Assembly: GCF_900178005.1 (NCBI RefSeq)
Contig: NZ_FXBS01000006.1
Coordinates: 372,001 to 436,000, forward strand
Origin: Tuberibacillus sp. Marseille-P3662
Lineage (GTDB): Bacteria; Bacillota; Bacilli; Bacillales; Sporolactobacillaceae
Length of the DNA stretch: 64,000 nt
Reading direction: 5' to 3'
Shown here piece by piece: positions 8,865-17,690 of the stretch. How positions within the stretch are numbered: the first letter of the stretch is position 1; each line of letters opens with the position of its first letter. The translations under genes were made by a program, and so were the position numbers. Under the pieces are notes generated by a model. The model was not told the DNA's origin and searched no databases. It saw nothing but the letters and a program-made list of their open reading frames with translations.

Positions 8865-10325
8865 ATGCAGGATTGGCAATTTGCTTTAATTATGATGATA
8901 GGATACTTGGCCATTGCTCTCGTGATAGGGGTTTTGGCCGGTCGTGGCAAGAGTAGCTCACTCAATGAATATGTCGTTGCAGGAAGAACATTAGGGTTTG
9001 TTGTGACATCTTTTTTAATGGGCGGTGCTGTTTTTAGTGCATTTTCCTTTCTAGGAGCACCAGGTTGGGCTTTTTCGCGAGGCGCACCGGCATTTTATAT
9101 TATTGTTTATACTGCGTTTGGTATTTTACCTTGGTATATCATTGGCCCTAAAATTGGGAAAATTGGACGCAAATTTGACTTATATACGGTTTCCGGATTC
9201 TTTCAGAAAAGATATCAAAATAAGGCACTACCCATTTTGATTGGCATTCTCTCTCTTTTAGCTTTTATTCAATATTTAGCCACACAGATGAAAGGTATGG
9301 CTTACATTTTTAATATCATGACGGATGGTCAAGTTCCGTTTTGGCTTGGAGCCCTTATTGCTTACGGTATTGTCGTTGTTTATGTAGCGACTGGTGGACT
9401 CCGGGCGGCGGCTTGGTCCGATGTTTTTCAAGGATTATTGATGATTATTATATCCTGGGTTGTCGGTATTGCGGTTGTGGTACAGCTCCATGGGGATGGC
9501 GGTTCAATGTTTTCGGCAATCAACGAAGCAAAACCAGGATTCTTGGAAATTGGACATGAAGGATCGACAATGTCTCCGGTTAGCTATACAACAACAATTT
9601 TGGTCTCTCTTCTTGGATTGTTAATGTGGCCACATCTATTTTCAAAATCTTATTCTTCCAAACCCAAAACGATTAAGAAAACAGTGTTGGTGTACCCCAT
9701 TTTCGCTTTATTTCTTATCCCGTTACTTTTAGCTGGGTTTGCGGCTGTGGGGTCTGTTGACGTAGGAACTGTTAAACCCGATGAAATTTTGCCTTATTTA
9801 ATTACATCAGTTTTAAATATGCCAGGCTGGCTCTACGGGTTGATTGGCGCGGGAGCCCTTGCCGCTGCAATGTCTTCGGCTGATGCTATTACGCACAGTG
9901 CATCTCTTGAATTAACAAATGGTGTCATTCACAATATCTGGACATCTTTATCCGAAAGAATATCCCTTTTGATTATGAGAGCTGCTGTTGTTGTAATTGG
10001 CGGATTGGCTTATTTCATTACCATATTTGGAGGTGATGGTTTAATAGCCCTTTTGTTGGGTGCTTATGGATCCATTGTTCAATTTGCTCCAGGTGTTTAC
10101 AGTGCATTGTATTGGAGAAGAGCTACTGCACCTGCAGTTATAACCGGCTTGCTGGTTGGAACCATTGTAAACTATTATTACCAGCTTGCTGCATCCTCGA
10201 CTCCTTTTGATATACATCCCGGTATTTTGGGGCTAATTGCTAATATTGTTGTTTTAATCGTTATTAGTTATTTAACAAAACCAATGGCGAAAGAAACCGT
10301 GAACAATTATGTAGGGGCAAGGTGA
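8865..10325 (+). CDS. Sodium:solute symporter (SSS family), copy 1
   Basis: A 486-residue membrane protein with about 13 hydrophobic segments, of the SSS family (PanF/YidK/ActP-like). Family features include the early ...NEYVVAGRTLGF segment, a sugar/solute-symporter-like SGFFQKRY segment, ATGGLRAAAWSDVFQG and AAAMSSADA near residue 340. It uses a sodium gradient for uptake of an organic solute, probably a substrate of the two hydrolases upstream. Start ATG lies after GGAGGA with good spacing. It is followed by a 194-base gap with a perfect inverted repeat. Confidence 0.85.
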   Translation: MQDWQFALIMMIGYLAIALVIGVLAGRGKSSSLNEYVVAGRTLGFVVTSFLMGGAVFSAFSFLGAPGWAFSRGAPAFYIIVYTAFGILPWYIIGPKIGKIGRKFDLYTVSGFFQKRYQNKALPILIGILSLLAFIQYLATQMKGMAYIFNIMTDGQVPFWLGALIAYGIVVVYVATGGLRAAAWSDVFQGLLMIIISWVVGIAVVVQLHGDGGSMFSAINEAKPGFLEIGHEGSTMSPVSYTTTILVSLLGLLMWPHLFSKSYSSKPKTIKKTVLVYPIFALFLIPLLLAGFAAVGSVDVGTVKPDEILPYLITSVLNMPGWLYGLIGAGALAAAMSSADAITHSASLELTNGVIHNIWTSLSERISLLIMRAAVVVIGGLAYFITIFGGDGLIALLLGAYGSIVQFAPGVYSALYWRRATAPAVITGLLVGTIVNYYYQLAASSTPFDIHPGILGLIANIVVLIVISYLTKPMAKETVNNYVGAR

Positions 10326-10430
10326 AATTTTTAGCAATTAGAATATCCTTTTTGTTTAATTTTTATCTGAAATATTTAACTTTCCGTCTAACGTAAAATA
10401 CACGATTTTTTAATATACTGACACTAAAGA

Positions 10431-10467
10431 GGGATCATTCAAGTCAAAGAAGGTTATGAATGATCCC
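10431..10467. repeat. Perfect 11-bp inverted repeat before the second symporter unit
   Basis: GGGATCATTCA at 10431-10441 is matched by TGAATGATCCC at 10457-10467 with 15 bases between. No T run follows, so it is not an obvious terminator. It lies just downstream of a TATACT box (10414-10419), where an operator or a 5' leader hairpin would sit. Confidence 0.6.
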
Positions 10468-10519
10468 GAGAATTGAAAAACAAAATGTAATCGCATTCAT
10501 TTTAAAAGGGGGAGATTTA

Positions 10520-10672
10520 GTGTTCAATTTACCCGCTGAAACATTCTGGTTAATTTTCCCATGGCCATTTATCTGGTTAGGACTAGGTATTTTTATGTAC
10601 TTCAGGAAGAAGCGAGATGACAAATTAGAAGAAGAATACGACTCAAAGACAGATGGGAAGGAGATGAAGTGA
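10520..10672 (+). CDS. Small single-span membrane protein (50 aa), partner of symporter copy 2
   Basis: Fifty residues with one aromatic-rich membrane segment (ETFWLIFPWPFIWLGLGIFMYF) followed by a basic then acidic tail (RKKRDDKLEEEYD). GTG at 10520 is preceded by AAGGGGGAG with 5 bases spacing. An in-frame ATG at 10460 is rejected because it lies inside the inverted repeat and has no ribosome site. The stop lies 1 base before the start of the next symporter. The position mirrors that of the DUF3311-like protein before symporter copy 1, so an accessory role is likely, though the two small proteins look unrelated in sequence. Confidence 0.7.
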   Translation: MFNLPAETFWLIFPWPFIWLGLGIFMYFRKKRDDKLEEEYDSKTDGKEMK

Positions 10673-10673
10673 A

Positions 10674-12236
10674 GTGGGAACTGATGCGATTGTTTTCATA
10701 ATTTATTTGCTTGCTTTACTGTCAGTAGGCGTGTTCTTTTCCAGAAAAGCATCTAAATCAGTTGATAGTTATTTATTAGGAGATAGAAATATAGGACCTG
10801 CAGTTACGGCACTAACAATGCAAAGTACGTCAATGAGTGGCTATATGTTTTTAGGTGGTCCGGCATTAGCGTTTCAACAAGGTTGGTATGCAATCTGGTA
10901 TGCGATTGGAGATGCTGGTGGCGGCATTGTTAACTTATCTGTATTAGGAAAAAGAATGAGACGTATGTCCGAAATTTTAGGAGCCCTATCCCCCATAGAA
11001 TATTTAGAAAAACGATTTGAAAGTCCCATGGTAAGAATCATAGGATCTATTATTACTATTATTTTTTTATTTGCTTATGTTTTTGCACAGTTTATTGCAT
11101 CGGGCAAAGCTCTAGAATCTTTGACAGGACTACCGTATGAATGGGCACTGATTATTGGAGTTAGTGCTATCATAGCCTATACAGTGGTTGGTGGATATTT
11201 AGCTGTGGTCTGGACGGACTTTTTCCAAGGCATTGTCATGGTTCTAGGAGTACTGGGGATTTTAGTCATGGGGCTAATACATGTTGGAGGACTCTCTGGT
11301 CTAAACCATTCTCTTGGTCACATTGACCCTTCATACTTGAGTATATGGGGCAAGGATCTTAAATTCTATGGACAGTGGGGCGTTATCTTAGGGGCAGTCT
11401 TAATTTACTCAATTGGTTATATGGGTCTTCCCCATGTTGTTGTCAGACATATGTCTATGAAAAGCACAAAAACAGTAAAAACAGCTACCTTATGGACGGC
11501 GATATACAACCAGCTTTTTTCATATGCACCTTATTTACTCGGTTTCATTGGGATTATTATGCTTCCAAATTTATCGGATCCTGAAATGGTTATTCCAACC
11601 CTTGCTTATACATTCTTTCCGGGAATATTTGCAGCAATACTATTATCAGCTATCATGGCCGCTATTATGTCAACCTCCGATTCTATTCTGATGCAGGCTG
11701 GAACGATTTTATCCCGGGATGTTTATCAACGGTTTATTGATAAAAAAGCTAATCAAAATAAAATGGTTCTCGTATCACGGCTATGTATCCTAGCAGCAGG
11801 TATAATAGGCGTTGTTGTTGCCATCAATCAGCCACCGTCAGTTTTTACTCTTGTTATTTTTGCGTTCGGCACCCTTGGAAATAGTTTTCTTGTTCCTTAT
11901 GTGTGTTCTGTTTATTGGAAAAATGCCAATAAAATCGGCGTGTTATGTGCAATGATTAGCGGAGGCATTACCAATATTCTATGGACATCATTAGATTGGC
12001 AAAGTGCTACAGCACTTCACCCCTTTCTTGCTGGGTTAATTGTTTCGATTTTAGGGATGATCATTGGTAATCAGTTTGGATGCACACCCTCCAAACCTAT
12101 AAAAGAAGCGTTTGAAGAAGCGAAAGGTCCACGTAAACTCCCTAAAAACATTGAAAAGAACATTGCTCGAGATATCGGGCCTGAAGCCAGAAATATTTCA
12201 GACTTTATTGAACATAATGTTCCAATCAAAGGGTGA
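10674..12236 (+). CDS. Sodium:solute symporter (SSS family), copy 2 (PutP-like)
   Basis: A 520-residue SSS-family symporter with about 13 membrane segments. It is closer to the PutP/proline-pantothenate type than copy 1: it has MQSTSMSGYMFLGGPALAFQQGW early, TVVGGYLAVVWTDFFQG in the middle and AAIMSTSDSILMQAG around residue 335. The substrate is not readable. GTG start follows AAGGAG at 10658. It overlaps the small gene upstream almost directly and its stop lies 5 bases before the next gene's ATG, so all belong to one transcript. Confidence 0.85.
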   Translation: MGTDAIVFIIYLLALLSVGVFFSRKASKSVDSYLLGDRNIGPAVTALTMQSTSMSGYMFLGGPALAFQQGWYAIWYAIGDAGGGIVNLSVLGKRMRRMSEILGALSPIEYLEKRFESPMVRIIGSIITIIFLFAYVFAQFIASGKALESLTGLPYEWALIIGVSAIIAYTVVGGYLAVVWTDFFQGIVMVLGVLGILVMGLIHVGGLSGLNHSLGHIDPSYLSIWGKDLKFYGQWGVILGAVLIYSIGYMGLPHVVVRHMSMKSTKTVKTATLWTAIYNQLFSYAPYLLGFIGIIMLPNLSDPEMVIPTLAYTFFPGIFAAILLSAIMAAIMSTSDSILMQAGTILSRDVYQRFIDKKANQNKMVLVSRLCILAAGIIGVVVAINQPPSVFTLVIFAFGTLGNSFLVPYVCSVYWKNANKIGVLCAMISGGITNILWTSLDWQSATALHPFLAGLIVSILGMIIGNQFGCTPSKPIKEAFEEAKGPRKLPKNIEKNIARDIGPEARNISDFIEHNVPIKG

Positions 12237-12241
12237 CGATT

Positions 12242-12733
12242 ATGAATGAGACAATCAAAACTCAGAATGTAGGCTTTAATAGTCATGAAATAAAAGGGAG
12301 TTTGGAAAAAATGGATGCAGGTATGAAAGTTGCGGTCGATCAACTTGTTTTTTATCCTTACTTCTTTTTTGAATATTCACTGGAAAGAAAAAGTTTTTTG
12401 CACCCAAATGGTGGGACAGTCGGCTGTACAATTGATGCTTTGAACGGAGCCGGGTCTTTAATTGATATGTCCCCCGTCTTAAACGAACAATCAGTATCGG
12501 ATGACAATATTATTCAACGGAAGCTAGACTCAGCTAAAGCAAAAGAAATCGCAGAAACATTTTTGTACGATTCCATTTCATATAAAATGAAGATTCTTTC
12601 TATGCCAAACCTTAAGCTGTCAAAACAAGAAATATTTTTTAGACCTTACTGGATTGTGGAAGGCGTTGTTCAATCTGCAAATCGGTTTTGTTTGACGGTT
12701 GACTCCATAACTGGAAAATACCATCCATTGTAA
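12242..12733 (+). CDS. Unknown protein (163 aa), last gene of the symporter cluster
   Basis: I do not recognise this protein. It has no signal peptide or membrane span. Notable stretches are VDQLVFYPYFFFEYSLERK, HPNGGTVGCTIDALNGAGSL and, near the end, FFRPYWIVEGVV; the C-terminus reads LTVDSITGKYHPL, as in small beta-sheet domains that bind or inhibit enzymes. The ATG at 12242 with AAAGGG upstream is chosen over the GTG at 12233, which overlaps the symporter stop. Tight spacing to the symporter suggests a shared job, but no function can be assigned. Confidence 0.65.
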   Translation: MNETIKTQNVGFNSHEIKGSLEKMDAGMKVAVDQLVFYPYFFFEYSLERKSFLHPNGGTVGCTIDALNGAGSLIDMSPVLNEQSVSDDNIIQRKLDSAKAKEIAETFLYDSISYKMKILSMPNLKLSKQEIFFRPYWIVEGVVQSANRFCLTVDSITGKYHPL

Positions 12734-12806
12734 AATGTATGGGTGTGTTTAATTGCTACATTAAATCCTTTACTTTGTGTCTAATGAATAATTAGAGATT
12801 CAATTC

Positions 12807-12812
12807 TATAAT
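12807..12812 (+). promoter_or_regulatory. Probable -10 box of the mmsA-aminotransferase unit
   Basis: A perfect TATAAT lies 53 bases before the mmsA start. No good -35 is visible at 16-18 bases, so an activator may be needed or the call may be wrong. Confidence 0.4.
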
Positions 12813-12822
12813 GATAATAGAC

Positions 12823-12841
12823 TGAAAATGCAATGTTTTCA
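12823..12841. promoter_or_regulatory. Dyad operator candidate upstream of mmsA
   Basis: TGAAAA (12823-12828) and TTTTCA (12836-12841) form a dyad with a 7-base centre, starting 11 bases after the TATAAT box. The place fits a repressor site over or after the transcription start. Confidence 0.35.
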
Positions 12842-12864
12842 CATTTCAATGAGGAGGAGTTCGT

Positions 12865-14328
12865 ATGACTGTAGCATCAACCGAAATACAAACCCTAAAG
12901 AACTTCATAAACGGAAAATGGGTGACATCCAACACATTGGAACATCAGAAGGTTCCTAATCCGGCAACGGGAGAGACGTTGGCAGAGGTGCCGATGTCTA
13001 CTTCAAACGACGTTGACAACGCTGTCGCTACGGCTAAGGAAGCATTTCGATCATGGCGGAAAACGCCAGTCCAAAAAAGGGCCCGGGTTTTATTTAAGTA
13101 TCAACAACTTCTTACGGACAATCATGAGGAACTTGCGAAGCTGGTTACACAAGAAAACGGCAAAAGCTACAAAGAGGCATATGGAGAAGTGTTACGCGGC
13201 ATTGAATGTGTCGAGTTTGCAGCCGGTGCCCCGAGTTTGATGATGGGAGATACCCTATCAGGAATTGGGTCAGACATCGATTCAGAGATGTACCGTTATC
13301 CGATTGGGGTTGTTGGCGGCATTACACCGTTCAACTTCCCGATGATGGTGCCGACCTGGATGTTTCCGCTTGCGATTGCATGTGGAAATACATTCGTCCT
13401 CAAACCATCGGAGCGAACACCGATTCTCGCTAATCGGTTGGGTGAATTGTTAAAAGAAGCGGGGCTGCCAGATGGTGTGTTCAATATTGTTCATGGGGCC
13501 CACGATGTCGTCAATGGTTTATTGTCCCATGATGATGTCAAGGCCATCTCGTTTGTTGGTTCACAGTCTGTGGCTGAATATGTATACAAAACGGCTGCCT
13601 CTTACGGTAAACGCGTGCAAGCACTGGCGGGTGCTAAAAATCATACAATCGTGATGCCGGATGCGGACATGGATACAGCGGTACCGCAAATTATTAATGC
13701 TGCTTACGGTTCAGCAGGCGAGCGATGCATGGCTTGTTCGGTTGTTGTAGCAGTTGGAGGTACCGGTGATCAATTGGTTGAAAAATTAACAGCAGCTGCG
13801 GATGAAGCTCAAATTGGAAATGGCATGGATGAAGGGGCATTCCTTGGCCCTGTGATTCGGGAGTCACAAAAGGAACGGACGTTAAGCTATATTGAAACAG
13901 GTATTAACGAAGGGGCAACGTTGACACGAGATGGGAGAAAAGACAAGGAAAATGATAATGAAGGCTATTTTATCGGCCCAACGATCTTTGATCATGTCAA
14001 AACCGATATGAAGATTTGGCAAGATGAAATTTTTGCACCCGTTTTATCTGTTATTCGTGTGAATACATTAGAGGACGCCATTGAAATCACTAATCAATCG
14101 GAATTCGCAAATGGTGCTTGCCTTTTCACTCAAGACGGCAGCAATGTTCGCACCTTTAGAGAAGATATTGACGCTGGTATGTTAGGGATCAATTTAGGGG
14201 TTCCGGCACCGATGGCTTTCTTCCCGTTTTCCGGTAATAAAAACTCTTTTTATGGCGATCTCCATGTTAACGGCAAGGATGGAGTAGAATTCTATACACG
14301 TAAAAAAATGGTGACTGCACGCTTTTAA
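12865..14328 (+). CDS. mmsA: CoA-acylating (methyl)malonate-semialdehyde dehydrogenase
   Basis: A 487-residue aldehyde dehydrogenase of the MmsA/IolA type. The active cysteine is C288 in GERCMACS, a signature of this CoA-acylating subgroup; the N-terminal FINGKWV and PNPATGE and the [14 protein letters not shown] segment also fit. The enzyme turns malonate semialdehyde into acetyl-CoA and methylmalonate semialdehyde into propionyl-CoA with NAD+. Paired with the next aminotransferase gene it completes breakdown of beta-alanine or beta-aminoisobutyrate, the products of uracil or thymine degradation. Valine or inositol catabolism is possible but their other genes are absent here. Start follows GAGGAGGAG. 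Confidence 0.88.
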   Translation: MTVASTEIQTLKNFINGKWVTSNTLEHQKVPNPATGETLAEVPMSTSNDVDNAVATAKEAFRSWRKTPVQKRARVLFKYQQLLTDNHEELAKLVTQENGKSYKEAYGEVLRGIECVEFAAGAPSLMMGDTLSGIGSDIDSEMYRYPIGVVGGITPFNFPMMVPTWMFPLAIACGNTFVLKPSERTPILANRLGELLKEAGLPDGVFNIVHGAHDVVNGLLSHDDVKAISFVGSQSVAEYVYKTAASYGKRVQALAGAKNHTIVMPDADMDTAVPQIINAAYGSAGERCMACSVVVAVGGTGDQLVEKLTAAADEAQIGNGMDEGAFLGPVIRESQKERTLSYIETGINEGATLTRDGRKDKENDNEGYFIGPTIFDHVKTDMKIWQDEIFAPVLSVIRVNTLEDAIEITNQSEFANGACLFTQDGSNVRTFREDIDAGMLGINLGVPAPMAFFPFSGNKNSFYGDLHVNGKDGVEFYTRKKMVTARF

Positions 14329-14345
14329 TGAAGGGAGCGACAAAG

Positions 14346-15695
14346 ATGTCTGCAACAACAAATCATGATCTGTTAAAAAAAGATCAAAACTACGTTTGGC
14401 ACGCGATGAAACGCTATAATCCGGAGGCCCCACCGCTCATTGCTTCTGAAGCCAGCGGAGCTTGGGTGACAGATGTTAACGGTCATCAATATTTGGACGG
14501 CATGTCCGGCCTTTGGTGTGTGAACGTCGGCTATGGGCGTGAGGAACTCGCTCAGGCTGCTTATGAACAATTGAAAACAATGCCCTACTATCCATTATCA
14601 AACAGTCATGTTCCAGCGATTGAACTGGGGGAAAAACTGAATGAGTGGCTTGACGATGACTATATCATTTTCTTCTCTAACAGTGGATCGGAAGCGAATG
14701 AAACTGCATTTAAAATTGCCAGGCAGTATCACCAGCAAAACGGGGATCCGGGGCGTCATAAGTTTATTTCCCGCTATCGGGCTTATCATGGGAACACACT
14801 GGCAACACTGGGGGCAACGGGTCAGGCACAACGAAAATACCGTTATGAACCGCTGGCTCAAGGGTTTATCCATGTGTCCCCGCCCGATCCTTATCGTAGC
14901 CCTCATTCGGGATCAGAAGAAGAGATCGGACTTGCGTACGCCGAGGAAATTGATCGCGTGATCACTTGGGAGCTCGATGAAACAATCGCCGGGGTGATTA
15001 TGGAGCCGATCATTACCGGTGGAGGTGTGTTGATTCCGCCTGACAACTACATGCAAGAAGTTCAGAAAGTCTGCGACCGTCATGGTGTGTTGTTAATTGT
15101 TGATGAAGTGATCAACGGCTTTGGTCGCGCAGGAAAAAAATTCGGTTTTATGAATTATGGTGTGAAACCCGATATTGTGACCATGGCGAAAGGTATTACA
15201 AGCGCCTATCTCCCTTTATCTGCAACAGCGGTAAAAAGAGAGCTGTTTGAAGCATTTAAAGGGACGGAGGAATATGACCATTTCCGCCACGTTAATACGT
15301 TCGGCGGAAGCCCAGCCTCGTGCGCCGTTGCTCTCAAAAACTTGGAAATTATTGAACAAGAACATCTTGTTGAACGTTCTGAACAACTCGGAAGCAAGCT
15401 TGCAAAGGAAATGGATGAAATGAAAGGACATCCCCATGTTGGTGACATCCGATCAAAAGGACTCCTTTTGGGGATCGAACTTGTCGAGGATAAGACGACA
15501 AAAGAGCCGGCCCGAGCCGAAAAATTAAACAAGGTGATCGGTGCCTGTAAAGAAAAAGGATTGCTTATCGGGAAAAATGGCGACACCGTGGCGGGCTTTA
15601 ATAATATTATAACGTTGGCACCGCCGCTTAGTATGACGGATGATGATTTCGCTTTTCTCGTAAAAACGTTAAAAGAAGCGATTCTAAAAATATAG
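14346..15695 (+). CDS. Class III omega-amino acid:pyruvate aminotransferase (probable beta-alanine aminotransferase)
   Basis: A 449-residue PLP enzyme of the omega-amino acid/DAPA aminotransferase class. The PLP lysine is K282 in [14 protein letters not shown]; the [16 protein letters not shown] cofactor motif and DEVINGFGR are present. It probably moves the amino group of beta-alanine or beta-aminoisobutyrate to pyruvate, giving the semialdehyde used by MmsA and L-alanine. Start is ATG 14346, eight bases after AAGGGAG; an ATG at 14328 overlaps the mmsA stop and has no site. Followed by a terminator and then ald. Other amine donors (taurine, putrescine, GABA) cannot be excluded. Confidence 0.82.
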   Translation: MSATTNHDLLKKDQNYVWHAMKRYNPEAPPLIASEASGAWVTDVNGHQYLDGMSGLWCVNVGYGREELAQAAYEQLKTMPYYPLSNSHVPAIELGEKLNEWLDDDYIIFFSNSGSEANETAFKIARQYHQQNGDPGRHKFISRYRAYHGNTLATLGATGQAQRKYRYEPLAQGFIHVSPPDPYRSPHSGSEEEIGLAYAEEIDRVITWELDETIAGVIMEPIITGGGVLIPPDNYMQEVQKVCDRHGVLLIVDEVINGFGRAGKKFGFMNYGVKPDIVTMAKGITSAYLPLSATAVKRELFEAFKGTEEYDHFRHVNTFGGSPASCAVALKNLEIIEQEHLVERSEQLGSKLAKEMDEMKGHPHVGDIRSKGLLLGIELVEDKTTKEPARAEKLNKVIGACKEKGLLIGKNGDTVAGFNNIITLAPPLSMTDDDFAFLVKTLKEAILKI

Positions 15696-15708
15696 TTGAG
15701 GCGTCAGT

Positions 15709-15748
15709 TGCACCCGCCGGGATTCCTTTATGCGGGTGCATTCTTTTT
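15709..15748 (+). terminator. Rho-independent terminator between the aminotransferase gene and ald
   Basis: Nine-base GC-rich arms (15709-15717, 15732-15740) followed by TTCTTTTT. Only 27 bases separate it from the ald start. Confidence 0.85.
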
Positions 15749-15775
15749 AGTAGCAGACTATGGGGAGGAAAAGAC

Positions 15776-16888
15776 ATGAAAATTGGTTTACCCAAGGAAA
15801 TCAAAAACAACGAAAACCGGGTAGCAATGGCTCCTTCTGGTATCCATCACCTCACTAAATCCGGGCATGAGGTTTATGTGGAAAAAAATGCAGGAGTCGG
15901 CTCGGGTTTTACAGATGAACAATATAAGGAAGTGGGCGCAAAAATTGTTGAATCGACAAATGAAGCCTGGTCTGTAGATATGGTCACGAAAGTGAAGGAA
16001 CCACTTGCCGAAGAGTATCCCTATTTTAGTGAAGGGTTGATTTTGTTTACATATTTGCATCTGGCAGCGGAACCGGAATTAACAAAGGCGTTGATTGAAA
16101 ATAAAGTGACGGCAATCGCATATGAAACCATTCAATTGAAGAACGGTTCCCTCCCGCTGTTAACCCCAATGAGTGAAGTCGCTGGGCGGATGGCGTCGCA
16201 AATTGGTGCGCAGTTTCTTGAAAAGACAAAGGGCGGCAAGGGAATTCTCCTTAGTGGGATCCCAGGCGTCAAACGCGGCAAAGTAACCGTGGTTGGAGGG
16301 GGAATGGTTGGCACGAATGCAGCACAAATTGCAATGGGGCTTGGGGCGAACGTTACCATTCTTGACCTCAATCCTGAACGGTTACGTGAACTGGATGGTA
16401 TTTTTGGTAATAGAATCAATACGATGATGTCTAATCCCTTAAATGTTGCTAATTCCGTTAAGGAATCTGATCTTGTCATCGGCGCGGTATTAATTCCAGG
16501 GGCAAAAGCACCAAAACTCGTTACTGATGAAATGGTGCAAGGTATGAAAAAGGGATCTGTCATCGTTGATGTTGCGATTGACCAAGGCGGTATTTTCGAA
16601 ACAACGGATCGGATCTCAACACACGATGATCCAACGTATGAAAAATATGGGGTTGTTCATTATGCAGTGGCCAATATGCCTGGTGCCGTACCGCGGACTT
16701 CCACGATTGGTCTAACGAACGTCACTGTTCCATATGTGCTTAAAATCGCAGACGACGGGTATGTCGAGGCGACCAAGAAAGATGGAGCGTTACTCCAAGG
16801 TATTAACACACTTGATGGTTTTGTAACCAATGAAGCTGTAGCAAAAGCTCACGGACTTGAGTCTAAGTTAGCGGAAACGCTTCTGTGA
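15776..16888 (+). CDS. ald: Alanine dehydrogenase
   Basis: A 370-residue enzyme matching the usual length of Ald. It has the [17 protein letters not shown] start, the catalytic lysine region [15 protein letters not shown], and the NAD-binding [20 protein letters not shown]. It oxidises L-alanine to pyruvate and ammonia. In this context it regenerates the pyruvate used by the aminotransferase and makes the amino nitrogen available. In sporeformers it also supports growth on alanine and normal sporulation. Start ATG follows GGGGAGG. A terminator stands between it and the aminotransferase gene, so it depends on read-through or a promoter overlapping that hairpin. Confidence 0.95.
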   Translation: MKIGLPKEIKNNENRVAMAPSGIHHLTKSGHEVYVEKNAGVGSGFTDEQYKEVGAKIVESTNEAWSVDMVTKVKEPLAEEYPYFSEGLILFTYLHLAAEPELTKALIENKVTAIAYETIQLKNGSLPLLTPMSEVAGRMASQIGAQFLEKTKGGKGILLSGIPGVKRGKVTVVGGGMVGTNAAQIAMGLGANVTILDLNPERLRELDGIFGNRINTMMSNPLNVANSVKESDLVIGAVLIPGAKAPKLVTDEMVQGMKKGSVIVDVAIDQGGIFETTDRISTHDDPTYEKYGVVHYAVANMPGAVPRTSTIGLTNVTVPYVLKIADDGYVEATKKDGALLQGINTLDGFVTNEAVAKAHGLESKLAETLL

Positions 16889-16894
16889 CGGAAT

Positions 16895-16931
16895 AGCCTT
16901 TCCCGGTGGATATACCAGGAAGGGCTTTTTG
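16895..16931 (+). terminator. Rho-independent terminator after ald
   Basis: Arms AGCCTTTCC (16895-16903) and GGAAGGGCT (16918-16926) pair with one G-U and are followed by Ts. Confidence 0.85.
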
Positions 16932-17005
16932 CCATGATACAGTGTATGTTCCCCAGGAGGCCTAACGTTTTCAAAGCAAAGATGAAAGAATTGTCGAACA
17001 AATTG

Positions 17006-17014
17006 TGTTATAAT
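17006..17014 (+). promoter_or_regulatory. Extended -10 promoter of the Uma2-like gene
   Basis: TGTTATAAT (TG-n-TATAAT) at 17006-17014, about 33 bases before the start codon. The -35 region is poor, as is usual for extended -10 promoters. Confidence 0.55.
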
Positions 17015-17046
17015 CCAATTAATCGACATTCCGGGAGGTTAGGCTG

Positions 17047-17643
17047 ATGGCCGAAGACAAGAAACGTAATGATCTCGTTCGTGAACAGCCGATGACTTAT
17101 GATGACTATGTAAATATGCCTGATGATGGGTATCGTTATGAACTAGATGACGGTATGTTACAGCTAATGAGTCCGTCTCCTTCATCCTATCACCAACTCA
17201 TTAGTTTTGAGATCCAAAAAAGGTTTATACAAAGCTGCGAAAAAGATTATGTTATTTTCAATGCACCGATTGATGTGGTGTTAGCGGAGAAGGAAGTTAA
17301 ACAGCCGGACTTAGTATTGGTTCACCGCGATCGCTTGCACATTATTACCAAGCACGGAGGCATTGAAGGTATCCCTGATTTGGTTGTGGAAATTCTTTCT
17401 CCTTCTTCAGCGAAAAGGGATAAAAAGATCAAGCTCGATACGTACGCGCGTTATGAAGTACCGGAATATTGGATTGTTGACCCTGAGAATCAGGTCCTCG
17501 AACAGTACGTGTTGGACGTCGAGCAGTATGCCTTGCCTGAAGTATACGGCGGAAGTGATTTCATCCAATCAAAACATATCCAATGTATTTCATTTTCCAT
17601 GAACGATATCATCGGAAATATCCCTAACCTTTCTGAAAGCTAA
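17047..17643 (+). CDS. Uma2-family (DUF820) PD-(D/E)XK nuclease-like protein
   Basis: A 198-residue member of the Uma2/DUF820 family of putative restriction-fold endonucleases. The fold signature is present: an N-terminal MTYDDYVNMP...YELDDG segment, KQPDLVLV, and DLVVEILSPSS followed by D, K and the Y of EYWIVD. Family members are widespread and often multicopy; their biological role is not established. It is a single gene with its own extended -10 promoter and an upstream GGGAGG. It is probably accessory, placed between the catabolic region and conserved chromosome. Confidence 0.85.
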   Translation: MAEDKKRNDLVREQPMTYDDYVNMPDDGYRYELDDGMLQLMSPSPSSYHQLISFEIQKRFIQSCEKDYVIFNAPIDVVLAEKEVKQPDLVLVHRDRLHIITKHGGIEGIPDLVVEILSPSSAKRDKKIKLDTYARYEVPEYWIVDPENQVLEQYVLDVEQYALPEVYGGSDFIQSKHIQCISFSMNDIIGNIPNLSES

Positions 17644-17676
17644 AAATCCCGCACCATTCGGTATGATACGGGATTT
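17642..17676. terminator. Convergent terminator between the Uma2-like gene and sspI
   Basis: Eight-base arms AAATCCCG (17644-17651) and CGGGATTT (17669-17676). On the reverse strand a T5 follows, so it mainly serves sspI; on the forward strand only three Ts follow. Confidence 0.7.
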
Positions 17677-17690
17677 GGGTCAGCCACTTG

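Noticed and set aside
10460-10672. Longer form of the small membrane protein starting at ATG 10460
   Set aside because: That ATG lies in the inverted repeat and has no ribosome site; GTG 10520 has AAGGGGGAG at good spacing.
17047-17643. Uma2-like gene as part of a restriction or defence island
   Set aside because: It stands alone with its own promoter and terminator and no methylase or defence partner nearby.
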